A stretch of 37,785 nt of DNA from Gemmatimonadota bacterium (GTDB lineage: Bacteria; Gemmatimonadota; Gemmatimonadetes; Gemmatimonadales; Gemmatimonadaceae). Location of the stretch: the NCBI GenBank assembly GCA_003171215.1, contig PMYN01000137.1, positions 96,028-133,812 on the forward strand, written 5' to 3'. The position numbers and the translations under genes are program-made. Numbering within the stretch: position 1 is the stretch's first letter; each line of letters starts with the position of its first letter. Positions 16,588-24,672 of this stretch are shown one piece after another. The notes beneath the pieces are model-generated. The model ran no database searches, had not been told where the DNA came from, and was given only the letters and a program-made list of their open reading frames with translations.

Positions 16588-18477
16588 CTAAGGCTGCCGC
16601 GTGCTCAGCCACTTCGCGCGGAACGCGAGCTGCTGATCCGTGGGATTGAGCCCCGCGTCCTCGAACGTGACCACCTGCAACGCGGGGTTCTCCGCGATCG
16701 TGACGTTCGCATCGCCCCGGCCGGCGCGCCCCTCGTACGCAATCACCACCCGCTCGCCCGGCTTGTGCGCGGCGATGGCTGCGCGGAAATCGGCTTCGGC
16801 GCTCGTCGCCTTGCCATCCACCGCGATGATCCGGTCGCCGCGCTCGAGGCCCGCGTCGTAGATCGGCGACCCGACGAGCGGATTGGAATTGATCGTGAGC
16901 GTCGGGGCGCCCTGAGTGGGGAGCGCCGGCCTGAACTGAAAATCGCCGATCCAGGGCGCGCCGGACTGCGCTCTGCGAACGAGGATGCCGGCGTTCTCGA
17001 GCAGCTTCGGGTAGTCCGGCAGCTCGTGCCCGGCGATGTAGCGCTTCCAGAAATCCCACGCCCACGCCGAGTCGCCGGATGCGGTCGCGAGCGCGCGCCT
17101 CGCGTCGTCGAGCGTGTACGGAATTTCCGGCTTGCCGTGATTCTTCCACATGGTGCGCATGAAATCGTCGAGCGTCCTGCCGCCGCGCGACCGCAGCGAC
17201 AGATCGATCGCGAGCGCGATCCCGGCACCGTACGTGTAATACGAGATGAAGATGTTTCCGCGATTCTGCGGATCGATCGAGACGGCGGCATCGGTGAACG
17301 GCGCCTGCTGGCTCATGCCGATCGGCCCGAAATACCGGCGCCCCGGCGCGTTGGTTACGGCGTTCACGGTTCCGCTGAGACTGCGCACGAACGCGCTGCC
17401 CTGCGTCACGCCGGACCGCGCCTCGAGCAGCGGGCCATAGTACTGCGTGAACCCTTCCGCGATCCACAGCTCGCCCGAGAGATTCGCGCGATCGTAGTCG
17501 AACGGTTCGAGCGTCGCCGGCCGGATGCGCTTGACGTTCCATGCGTGGAAGAACTCGTGCGCCACCGTACCGAGTTCGCGCAGCGCGCTCGCGCCCATGC
17601 TCGCGCCGCCGGTCACGCTCGTGGAATTGCGATGCTCCATGCCGTCGCCGTTGCAGCTCGGGCGATAGCACGCGACGAACGTGTAGGTGCCGAAGTCGAA
17701 CGCCGGGAATTCTCCGAACACGGCGGCGGCTTCGCGCGCGATCTTCTTCGCCCCCGCCGCGTACTCGTCGACGGTCGCCGCGGGCGCGGGATCGTCCACC
17801 GCCGCGCGGAACGTCAGCGTCTTCCCGCCGCTCGTCTCGGTCCACTCGCGCCATTGGATCGGACCCACGTGCGTCGGACTGTCGAACAGATACTGCATGC
17901 CCGGCGCCGTGAACGTCTCCGGGTTCGACGTCGGAACGAGCTGTGTCGCGATCGTCCACGCCGGATTGGGGCGGTGAATGGTGACGCTGACCGGACGCCG
18001 CTCGAATCCGCGGGCGTAGAGAAACGTGCCCTGCGGCTGGATGTGCGCCTGCACCGCGTCGAATCCGGGATACGTGCCGTCGGCGCGATCGGCGAACAGC
18101 GTGTAGGTCACGGTGACGGTACCATCATGTCCCGCCACGTCCCAGCCGTACGGGTCCGGCCGCGTCACCGCGAGCTCGCGTCCCTTCGAGTCGACGGCCT
18201 TCAGCGAATACACGTTCTTCGCGAACTCGTGCAGCGCGTAGCGGCCCGTGGAGCTGCGCGCCATTCGCGTGTGGAGTGTGCCGGGCGGGACCGCGGTGAA
18301 AACCGCCTTCACCTCGGCTTCGTGGTGCACGATGTTCGGGAACGAGATCTCGTACGCGATCACCGGGCCCTTGTTGCCCTGTTCGACGGGATGGAGTTGC
18401 GCGAACGCGGCGCGCGCCGAGGTGGTCGCTGCGAACGCTGCGAGGGCGAACGCAGCGAGAGTCCTGGTGAATCGCAT
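16588..18477 (-). CDS. Secreted M61 glycyl aminopeptidase-like peptidase with PDZ domain (copy 1)
   Basis: A 629-residue exported zinc peptidase. The signal peptide is residues 1-27 (FALAAFAATTSARAAFAQ). An N-terminal beta-rich domain is followed by the catalytic domain with His307, Glu308 and His311 (VAHEFFHAWNVKRIRP) and third ligand Glu341 (LWIAEGFTQYY). A C-terminal PDZ domain (about 520-600, GSPIYDAGLERGDRIIAVDG) completes the classic M61 layout. M61 enzymes cleave N-terminal glycine and alanine from peptides. The leader contains a heptamer repeat in place of a recognisable ribosome site. It is a distant paralogue of the enzyme at 21308, and the sequences differ widely outside the active site. 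Confidence 0.94.
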   Translation of the reverse strand: MRFTRTLAAFALAAFAATTSARAAFAQLHPVEQGNKGPVIAYEISFPNIVHHEAEVKAVFTAVPPGTLHTRMARSSTGRYALHEFAKNVYSLKAVDSKGRELAVTRPDPYGWDVAGHDGTVTVTYTLFADRADGTYPGFDAVQAHIQPQGTFLYARGFERRPVSVTIHRPNPAWTIATQLVPTSNPETFTAPGMQYLFDSPTHVGPIQWREWTETSGGKTLTFRAAVDDPAPAATVDEYAAGAKKIAREAAAVFGEFPAFDFGTYTFVACYRPSCNGDGMEHRNSTSVTGGASMGASALRELGTVAHEFFHAWNVKRIRPATLEPFDYDRANLSGELWIAEGFTQYYGPLLEARSGVTQGSAFVRSLSGTVNAVTNAPGRRYFGPIGMSQQAPFTDAAVSIDPQNRGNIFISYYTYGAGIALAIDLSLRSRGGRTLDDFMRTMWKNHGKPEIPYTLDDARRALATASGDSAWAWDFWKRYIAGHELPDYPKLLENAGILVRRAQSGAPWIGDFQFRPALPTQGAPTLTINSNPLVGSPIYDAGLERGDRIIAVDGKATSAEADFRAAIAAHKPGERVVIAYEGRAGRGDANVTIAENPALQVVTFEDAGLNPTDQQLAFRAKWLSTRQP

Positions 18478-18483
18478 GTGATT

Positions 18484-18537
18484 GGATGGCAGAGGGCAGA
18501 CGGCGGACGGCGGTTGGGACGTCAGAGGGCGGACGGC
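18484..18537. repeat. Heptamer tandem repeat (RGACGGC units)
   Basis: Seven 7-base units in the 72-base gap between the M61 gene and the small duplicated-domain gene. Four exact-phase RGAnGGC-type units run from 18484 and are followed by GGTTGGG. A 5-base interruption comes next, then two more (AGAGGGC, GGACGGC). The core AGACGG is shared with the array at 9880-9907. It occupies the leader of the M61 gene. Confidence 0.8.
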
Positions 18538-18549
18538 AGCAAACTGTGG

Positions 18550-19092
18550 CTATGACGAGTGCTCGCTCGCCGAGTGGCCCTCGTCGATCGGCGCGGTGTC
18601 GCGCAGGTCTTTCAGGATCTCGATCGCGCCCATGTGCAGCGCGACGTCGCCGAGCACGCGGCCCTCGGGGACGAGCGATGCACGCTGAAGACACATGAAC
18701 TTTCCGGTCTGCGAGCCGATGTAGTCGCTGAGGCGCTGCCGCGCGGCCGCGCTCACGAATCCGTGCACGATCCTGCCGCCGAGGAGGGTGGCTTCCACGT
18801 TGCGCTCCTCGACGCCCGAAGGCTGCGCGGTCGCGATCTGCAAATCGCGGTCCGGGGCCGTCGCCATGATGATGTGTTCGGACTGCACGATGACGTGCCC
18901 GCGCGCCTCGTCGAGCTTCGGGCGGTGCGCCCGCGTGACGTTCATCCAGCCGCCGCGGCGGCCGTTCAGGTACGGAACGAGCGCCTGATCCTCGCCGATG
19001 AGGATGTGGCCTTCGACCATGGTGCCGTCGCGCAGGACCAGGTGGACTCGGCGCGACTGCGCCTGGCGGACTCGGTTCGTAGGAGAGGTCAC
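18550..19092 (-). CDS. Duplicated-domain protein of unknown function, co-translated with the OPT transporter
   Basis: A 180-residue soluble protein, not recognised. The GTG start overlaps the OPT stop as GTGA, so it is probably translated by ribosomes leaving the transporter. It contains an internal duplication. Residues 16-58 (VHLVLRDGTMVEGHILIGED...) align without gaps to residues 99-141 (VEATLLGGRIVHGFVSAAAR...) at an offset of 83, with 12 of 43 positions identical by eye. Each copy is followed by a similar closing strand (HVIVQSEHIIMATA; DVALHMGAIEIL). The pattern suggests two small beta-barrel modules. Strict coupling to a transporter suggests a regulatory or accessory role, which is inference. 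An internal ATG (MVEGHIL) would truncate the first repeat. Confidence 0.75.
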   Translation of the reverse strand: MTSPTNRVRQAQSRRVHLVLRDGTMVEGHILIGEDQALVPYLNGRRGGWMNVTRAHRPKLDEARGHVIVQSEHIIMATAPDRDLQIATAQPSGVEERNVEATLLGGRIVHGFVSAAARQRLSDYIGSQTGKFMCLQRASLVPEGRVLGDVALHMGAIEILKDLRDTAPIDEGHSASEHSS

Positions 19093-21242
19093 AGGTTGGT
19101 TGATGAGGGGCGTCTGGCGACGCGATAGAGTGGCACGGCCAAGAGGAGCACATACATGGCGATCGCGACGATCGCATTCTCCGTGACCGACGTCACGCCG
19201 TCGCCCATCCAGTGCGTGATGCTGATGAAGTCGTCCTTGCGGAGCGCCTGCAACGCGGCGATGCCCACGCCGAGAATCGCGCCGCCCGCGATGAGTCCGG
19301 ACGAGAAGAGCACGCCCGGCCCCGAGTCGCCGGTGTCGGCCTTCTGGCTGGACGCGGCGGAACGGCGCTCGACGAGCCAGCGTACGATGCCGCCCATGAA
19401 GATCGTCGCCGAGGTGGAAATCGGGAGATACGTACCCACCGCGACGGCGAGCGACGGCAGGCCGAGTATCTCCATCACCACCGCGATGAACGCGCCGATG
19501 AGTATCAGGCCCCACGGCAGCTTCTGTGTGAGTATTCCATCGACGACCAGCGCCATGATCTGCGCCTTCGGCGAGTCGAGTTTCTGGACGTGACGGCCGC
19601 TGTAGTCCGTTTCCTCGCGTCCGCCGATGCCGGGATCCACGAAGTAGGCGATCCGGCCGGCGTCGCTCACGAGGTAGCGGCCCGCGGGCGCGTCGCCCGT
19701 GCGCTCGAACAGGTGGCCGACCTTGTACGAGGTGCCGGCGATCGTCATCGGTTCGCTCTCGAAATTCGCAACCTGCACGCCGGGATAGTCGCGCACGACG
19801 ATCGTCGTCTTCGCGTTGTTCAGGAATGCGATCATGCCGCCGATCATGATGGCGGACGTCGTCACGCCGAAGAGCAGGGCGACCTGCTGGCGCATGGGTG
19901 TCGCGCCGACGAGGTAGCCGGTCTTCAAATCCTGCGACGTCGCCGCGCCCACCGCCGCCGCGATGCAGACCACGCCGCCGATCGAGAGCGCGAGCACGCG
20001 ATGCTCGATCCCCGTCCAGCCGACGGCGAGAAAAATCAGCGACGTCATCAGGACCGCCGCGACCGTCATGCCGGAAATCGGATTGGACGACGCGCCGATC
20101 TGGCCGCAGATCCTGCTCGACACCGACACGAACAGGAAAGCAAAAATTACCGCGAGGATCGCGCCGGGAAGGTTGATGCCGATCTGCGGCAGCGTCACCA
20201 TCGCGATCATGAGCGCGACGATTCCACCGACGACATAGATCATCGGAATCTCGCGCTCGGTTCGCTTGACCGACGCGGCGCCCTTGGCTCCGCGAATGTC
20301 GCCGAAGCCCGCGATCATCGCCTGCCAGATCATCGGCATCGCGCGAGCGAGCGAGATGAGTCCCGCCGCGGTGACCGCGCCCGCCCCGATATAAAAGACG
20401 TAGTTCGCGCGCACCTGCATCGGCGACATCGTGTTGATCAGGACCGTTGCGGGGAAGATCGGTGCGGTGAGCCCCGCGCCGAACAGCTTGATCGCGGGGA
20501 TGAGCACGAAGAACGAGAGCACGCCGCCCGCGAAGAGATATCCGCCGACACGCGGTCCGATGATGTAACCGACGCCCGTGAGTTCGGGACTGACCTCGGC
20601 CCGAAATTCTCCGATCAGCTCCGTCTTTCCCGCGGGCAGCATGCGCTGGAAAATCTTCGCGGGCACTTCCGCCCAGAGATGCATGCCGCCGTTGAGAAAC
20701 TTGTAGAGCGCGCCGAGCCCGAAGCCCAGGAACACCGTGCGCGCCTGCACGCCGCGTTCCTCGCCGACGATGAGGACTTCGGCGCACGCCGTGCCCTCGG
20801 GGTACTTCAGCGTGTCGTGCTCCTTCACGATGAGCGACCGCCGCAGCGGGATCATCAGCAGCACGCCGAGAAGCCCGCCGACGATGGAAATGGCAGCGAC
20901 CTTGGACCACGGCAACGCGTAGCCGAGCAGCAGGAGCGCCGGGAGCGTGAAGACGACACCGGCGGCGACCGATTCACCGGCCGAGCCGGTCGTCTGCACG
21001 ATGTTGTTGCGCAGGATCTGCGGCTCGGTGTTTCCCATCGCGCGCGTGATGGCGCGGAAGATCGTGATCGAGAGCACCGCGATGGGGATCGAGGCGCTGA
21101 CGGTGAGCCCGACCTTCAGGGCGAGGTACACGCTCGACGCCGCGAAGACCAGGCCGAGGATGCACCCGAGGACGACTGCGCCGACGGTTATCTCGGTGAG
21201 AGATTTTTCGGCGGCGACGTAGGGCTGATGGGGTGGGCTCAT
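19089..21242 (-). CDS. OPT-family oligopeptide transporter
   Basis: A 717-residue polytopic inner-membrane protein with about 14-16 helices. Family features include the N-terminal LTEITVGAVVLGCILGLVFAASSVYLALKVG-type region, NNIVQTTGSAGES and the KYPEGTACAEVL motif. Bacterial OPT proteins import short peptides or metal-peptide complexes with protons. An apparent soluble insertion of about 90 residues between membrane segments (VVRDYPGVQVANFESEPM... through VQKLDSPKAQ) makes it longer than the bacterial members I know. The ATG start has no ribosome site, and a TTG lies five codons upstream. It sits between two M61 peptidases, fitting uptake of the peptides they release. Confidence 0.93.
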   Translation of the reverse strand: MSPPHQPYVAAEKSLTEITVGAVVLGCILGLVFAASSVYLALKVGLTVSASIPIAVLSITIFRAITRAMGNTEPQILRNNIVQTTGSAGESVAAGVVFTLPALLLLGYALPWSKVAAISIVGGLLGVLLMIPLRRSLIVKEHDTLKYPEGTACAEVLIVGEERGVQARTVFLGFGLGALYKFLNGGMHLWAEVPAKIFQRMLPAGKTELIGEFRAEVSPELTGVGYIIGPRVGGYLFAGGVLSFFVLIPAIKLFGAGLTAPIFPATVLINTMSPMQVRANYVFYIGAGAVTAAGLISLARAMPMIWQAMIAGFGDIRGAKGAASVKRTEREIPMIYVVGGIVALMIAMVTLPQIGINLPGAILAVIFAFLFVSVSSRICGQIGASSNPISGMTVAAVLMTSLIFLAVGWTGIEHRVLALSIGGVVCIAAAVGAATSQDLKTGYLVGATPMRQQVALLFGVTTSAIMIGGMIAFLNNAKTTIVVRDYPGVQVANFESEPMTIAGTSYKVGHLFERTGDAPAGRYLVSDAGRIAYFVDPGIGGREETDYSGRHVQKLDSPKAQIMALVVDGILTQKLPWGLILIGAFIAVVMEILGLPSLAVAVGTYLPISTSATIFMGGIVRWLVERRSAASSQKADTGDSGPGVLFSSGLIAGGAILGVGIAALQALRKDDFISITHWMGDGVTSVTENAIVAIAMYVLLLAVPLYRVARRPSSTNL

Positions 21243-21283
21243 GGCTTGAATATGCAAACGGGCGCCTGAGGTGGTTAGTTAAG

Positions 21284-21311
21284 CCAACTACCAACAACCA
21301 ACGACCAATGA
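21284..21311. repeat. Heptamer tandem repeat (CCAACNA units) spanning a start codon
   Basis: Four exact 7-base units: CCAACTA, CCAACAA, CCAACGA and CCAATGA. The fourth contains the ATG start of the M61 gene. No purine-rich ribosome site exists, so the array itself is the immediate leader. Confidence 0.8.
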
Positions 21312-23122
21312 CTGTCTACCTGCGGTTTGCCGCCATCGCGCTCGTTCCGCTCCTCGTGGGCGCCCAGTCCCGCCCCGCCGCCCCGCGCTCCGCGGCGATC
21401 TCCGACGTCCGCTACGCCGTCACCTTCAAGGCCCTCCAGGGCATCGAGCGCGGCGTCGACGTCTCGATGTCGTTCACCGCAACCGGCAAGGAGCCCGTGC
21501 TCCTCTCGCTCCCGATCTGGACGCCGGGCGACTATGAGGTGAGCTGGTTTGCCCGCAACGTCTCGCGGTTCGCCGCGACCTCGCGCGGCAAGCCGCTCAT
21601 GTGGGACAAGTCCTCTCCGTACACGTGGCGCATCGTCACCGACAATGGCGGGCCCGTCACCGTGGAATTCCACTACAAGGCCGACACCCTCGACAACGCG
21701 CAGAGCTGGGCGCGTGAGGATTTCCTCCTCTTCAACGGGACGAACCTCTTCCTGTATCCCGAGGGACGCGCGCTGGACTTTCCTGCGATCGTCACCGTGC
21801 AGACGGAGGATTCCTGGCGCGTGATCACCGGCATGACCCAGACCGGCGCGCGTACGTGGAGCGCGCCGAGCTATCACGAGCTCGTCGACCATCCGTTCTT
21901 CATCGGGAAATTCGACCTCGACAGCGCGCAGGTCGCCGGCGTGTGGATGCGCTTCTCCTCGTATCCCTCCGGTTCGGTGAAGCCGGCGCAGCGCACCAGG
22001 CTGCTGGAGGAGATGGCGCGCGCGATTCCGACCGAGGTGTCCGTGTTCGCCGACCGTCCGTGGTCGCGATACGACATCATGCAGATCGCCGACTCGTCGT
22101 CCCCGGGCATGAGCGCGCTCGAGCACGAGAACTCGAACGTCGGCGTGATCGGCAGCGGATACACCGGCGAGGATTTCGTGCCCTCGGTGTATGCACACGA
22201 GATCTTCCATTCGTGGAACGTGAAGCGCCTGCGGCCGCTCGACATGTGGCCGTACCGCTACGAGATGATGCAGCCGACGGCCTGGCTCTGGGTGAGCGAG
22301 GGAATCACGGACTACTACGCCGATCTCGCGCTCGTGCGGGGTGGGGTCATCAACGCGACGGCTTTTCTCGGAAAAGCCGAGATGAAGATGGACCATGTCG
22401 ACAAGACCGTGCCGATCGCGCTCACCGACGCGTCGCTCCAGGCGTGGATCCACATGACCGATGGCACGCAGGACATCTATTACGACAAGGGATCGCTCGC
22501 GGGCCTCGCGCTCGACATCATGATCCGCGACGCGAGCGACAACGCCCAGAGCCTCGACGGCGTGATGCGTTCGCTCTATACCACCGACTACAAGACCGGG
22601 AAGGGCTTCACGCCGGCCGAGTGGTGGGCCGCCGTCTCGCGAGTGGCGAAGGGCGCGAACATCGCGGAGTTCAACGAGAAGTACGTCGACGGACGCGAGC
22701 GCTATCCGTGGGACCAATGGCTTGCGAAGGCCGGCTGGCGGCTGCACTCCGACACGCTGCACCAGCCGCGCATGGGCGTGAGTTTCCAGCCGGACAGTGC
22801 CGGCCTGCTCGTCATGCTCGTCGAGCCGGGGAGCATGGCGGCGACCGCGGGTATCAGGCCGGGCGACGTCGTCACGTCGCTCGATGGCGTTCCGACATCG
22901 AATCCCGCGTGGCAGGACTGGCGCCAGAAGTACGCCCTGCGCGAGGGAGCGCCGATCGAAATCAAGGTCGTTCGCGACGGCAGGGGGATCACGCTCAACC
23001 CGCCCGTGAAGTTCGCGACGCTGATCGACCGGAAGCTGGAGGCGGATCCCGCCGCGTCCGACAAGGCGAAGCGGATCCGCGACGGAATCCTCAAGGGAGT
23101 AACGGCAGGGGCGAGGCCCTGA
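21308..23122 (+). CDS. Secreted M61 glycyl aminopeptidase-like peptidase with PDZ domain (copy 2)
   Basis: A 604-residue exported zinc peptidase. The signal peptide is MTVYLRFAAIALVPLLVGAQ. Active-site residues are His297, Glu298 and His301 (YAHEIFHSWNVKRLRPLD) with third ligand Glu331 (LWVSEGITDYYADL). A PDZ domain follows at about 505-580 (LVEPGSMAATAGIRPGDVVT). The start is chosen because it begins the signal peptide. A reading 25 codons longer overlaps the OPT 5' end and has no export signal. The ATG lies inside a heptamer array. It faces the second M24 gene convergently with a 10-base gap, mirroring copy 1. Confidence 0.93.
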   Translation: MTVYLRFAAIALVPLLVGAQSRPAAPRSAAISDVRYAVTFKALQGIERGVDVSMSFTATGKEPVLLSLPIWTPGDYEVSWFARNVSRFAATSRGKPLMWDKSSPYTWRIVTDNGGPVTVEFHYKADTLDNAQSWAREDFLLFNGTNLFLYPEGRALDFPAIVTVQTEDSWRVITGMTQTGARTWSAPSYHELVDHPFFIGKFDLDSAQVAGVWMRFSSYPSGSVKPAQRTRLLEEMARAIPTEVSVFADRPWSRYDIMQIADSSSPGMSALEHENSNVGVIGSGYTGEDFVPSVYAHEIFHSWNVKRLRPLDMWPYRYEMMQPTAWLWVSEGITDYYADLALVRGGVINATAFLGKAEMKMDHVDKTVPIALTDASLQAWIHMTDGTQDIYYDKGSLAGLALDIMIRDASDNAQSLDGVMRSLYTTDYKTGKGFTPAEWWAAVSRVAKGANIAEFNEKYVDGRERYPWDQWLAKAGWRLHSDTLHQPRMGVSFQPDSAGLLVMLVEPGSMAATAGIRPGDVVTSLDGVPTSNPAWQDWRQKYALREGAPIEIKVVRDGRGITLNPPVKFATLIDRKLEADPAASDKAKRIRDGILKGVTAGARP

Positions 23123-23132
23123 CGTCGTTCTG

Positions 23133-24509
23133 TTAAGGCCTGATTTTCTTGTATGACTCGATCAACGCCGAATCTCTCCCGGCAAGCGGCGCGCGCACCG
23201 CCATCTCCCGCTCGATCTCGTCCATCTCGCGCGGCGCGCCCGACGTGATCCGGTCGAATCCGGCCGCCGTGACGATGTAGTCGTCCTCGATCCGCACGCC
23301 GATGTTCGCGTACCTCCGCACCGCCGGCGCGATCTTCGCGAGGAGTTGCGCGTTGCGCGGCGTGTGCGGGATGATGTCGAGCGTGTTCTCGCGCACGTAG
23401 ATCCCCGGCTCGATCGTGAACGCGCTGCCCACACCATAGTGCCCCGTCTTGCCCAGCTGGTCCACGTCGTGCACGTCGAGCCCGATCGGATGGCTCAGCG
23501 CGTGCATGTAGTAGAGGCGGTACTGGAAGCAGTTGTCGCCGCCCATGCAACCGTCGATTTTCGCATCGGCCGACTCGACCAGTCCGAGCCGCGCGAGCCC
23601 CGCCTTGATCACGGCCGTCGCCGAATCGCTCGACGCCTTGACCGGCGCGCCGGCCTTCACTTGCCGTTCGCCGGCCTGCTGCGCGTCGTACACGATCTGA
23701 TAGATCTCGCGCTGCTCCGGCGAATACCTGCCGTTCACCGGCACGGTGCGCGTGAGATCCGCGGAATAGCCGCCGTAGCTCGCGGCCATGTCCATGTTGA
23801 GCACGTCACCCGACTGCATGAAGCGGTCGTTCGCGTTGTAGTGCAGCGTGGTGGAGTTCGGGCCCGAGCCGACGATGGAGCCGTAGGCGGGACCGTCGGC
23901 GCCGTTGCGCCGGAACGTGTATTCGGCACGGGCCTGAATCTCGAACTCGGCCATTCCCGGCGCGATGGCGTGCAGCACGTCCCTGTGCGCCATCGCACTG
24001 ATCTTCGCCGCCGTCCGCAACAATTCCAGCTCGGCCGGCGACTTCGTCCCGCGCAGGTGCGCCACCTGCGCCGTCGCATCCAGCACCTTCAAGCCGGTGT
24101 TCGCCGCCTTGAGCGAATCGATCACCTTGTGCAGCGTCGTCGCGTCGCGTCCCTCGAGGCCGAACTTGTCTCCGACGCCGGCCGCGCCAAGCCGCCTTCC
24201 CGTCCAGACCTCCTGCGAGGGATCCTTCGGCTGCACGAACAGCATCGCGCGGTCATTCCCGCCCTTGTGCACGATCACCAGCGCGGCGTCGGGCTCGAGG
24301 AATCCGGTCAGGTAATTGAACGCATAGTCCTGCGTGAACACGTCGTAGTCGTGTTTCGGTTCCGGCGCCCCCATCACGACGACGATGCCGTTGCCGGGCA
24401 GCTCCGTCGAAAGCGCGGCGCGGCGTGCGGCGTATTCGGTCTGTGTGATCTGCGCGCGGACCGGCGCGGCAGCGCAGAGGAGAAGTGCGAAAACTCGAAG
24501 AATCTTCAA
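23133..24509 (-). CDS. Secreted Xaa-Pro aminopeptidase-like M24 metallopeptidase (copy 2)
   Basis: A 458-residue exported peptidase with signal peptide MKILRVFALLLCAAAPVRAQ. The N-terminal domain contains YAARRAALSTELPGNGIVVV and YLTGFLEPDAALVI, which align with EFAARRDALAARIDSGVVVA and YLTNFDEPDAAYVL of the copy at 15087. All five metal ligands are present: Asp240 and Asp251 (NMDMAASYGGYSADLTRT), His340 (HALSHPIGLDVH), Glu367 (IEPGIYVR) and Glu408 (VRIEDDY). A Cys pair (CMGGDNC, 321-327) sits where copy 1 also has two cysteines, suggesting a conserved disulfide. It would process proline-containing peptides outside the cytoplasm. Confidence 0.93.
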   Translation of the reverse strand: MKILRVFALLLCAAAPVRAQITQTEYAARRAALSTELPGNGIVVVMGAPEPKHDYDVFTQDYAFNYLTGFLEPDAALVIVHKGGNDRAMLFVQPKDPSQEVWTGRRLGAAGVGDKFGLEGRDATTLHKVIDSLKAANTGLKVLDATAQVAHLRGTKSPAELELLRTAAKISAMAHRDVLHAIAPGMAEFEIQARAEYTFRRNGADGPAYGSIVGSGPNSTTLHYNANDRFMQSGDVLNMDMAASYGGYSADLTRTVPVNGRYSPEQREIYQIVYDAQQAGERQVKAGAPVKASSDSATAVIKAGLARLGLVESADAKIDGCMGGDNCFQYRLYYMHALSHPIGLDVHDVDQLGKTGHYGVGSAFTIEPGIYVRENTLDIIPHTPRNAQLLAKIAPAVRRYANIGVRIEDDYIVTAAGFDRITSGAPREMDEIEREMAVRAPLAGRDSALIESYKKIRP

Positions 24510-24613
24510 GCGAACCTCGATGTCTGTTCACGCGGGTTGCATCGGCGACGGCCGACGCCGAATATCAACGGTGACCTCGCAGCGCGCGTAGCACAACATC
24601 GTTCGCCGCGGTT

Positions 24614-24645
24614 CTTCGGGCTTTCGTCGCTTCCTGGTTCTTCTT
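24614..24645. repeat. Degenerate 8-base periodic sequence upstream of the M14 gene
   Basis: Units CTTCGGGC, TTTCGTCG, CTTCCTGG and TTCTTCTT show an 8-base period with consensus near YTTCGTSG. Similar CACGAAGG-type tandem octamers are common between genes in several soil and planctomycete-like phyla. The rest of the 163-base gap (24510-24672) shows nothing I recognise apart from a weak GGAG before the M14 start. Confidence 0.4.
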
Positions 24646-24672
24646 CGACAGCGCTCCACGGAGTCCCCCAAC

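Noticed and set aside
18550-20910. A long minus-strand open frame overlapping the OPT gene
   Set aside because: Its upstream two thirds are an Arg/His-rich shadow of the OPT frame. Only the part from the GTG at 19092 shows a real protein pattern.
19212-21269. A 685-codon plus-strand open frame opposite OPT
   Set aside because: It is composed mostly of Arg, Asp, Glu and His, as expected from the complement of a hydrophobic membrane-protein gene.
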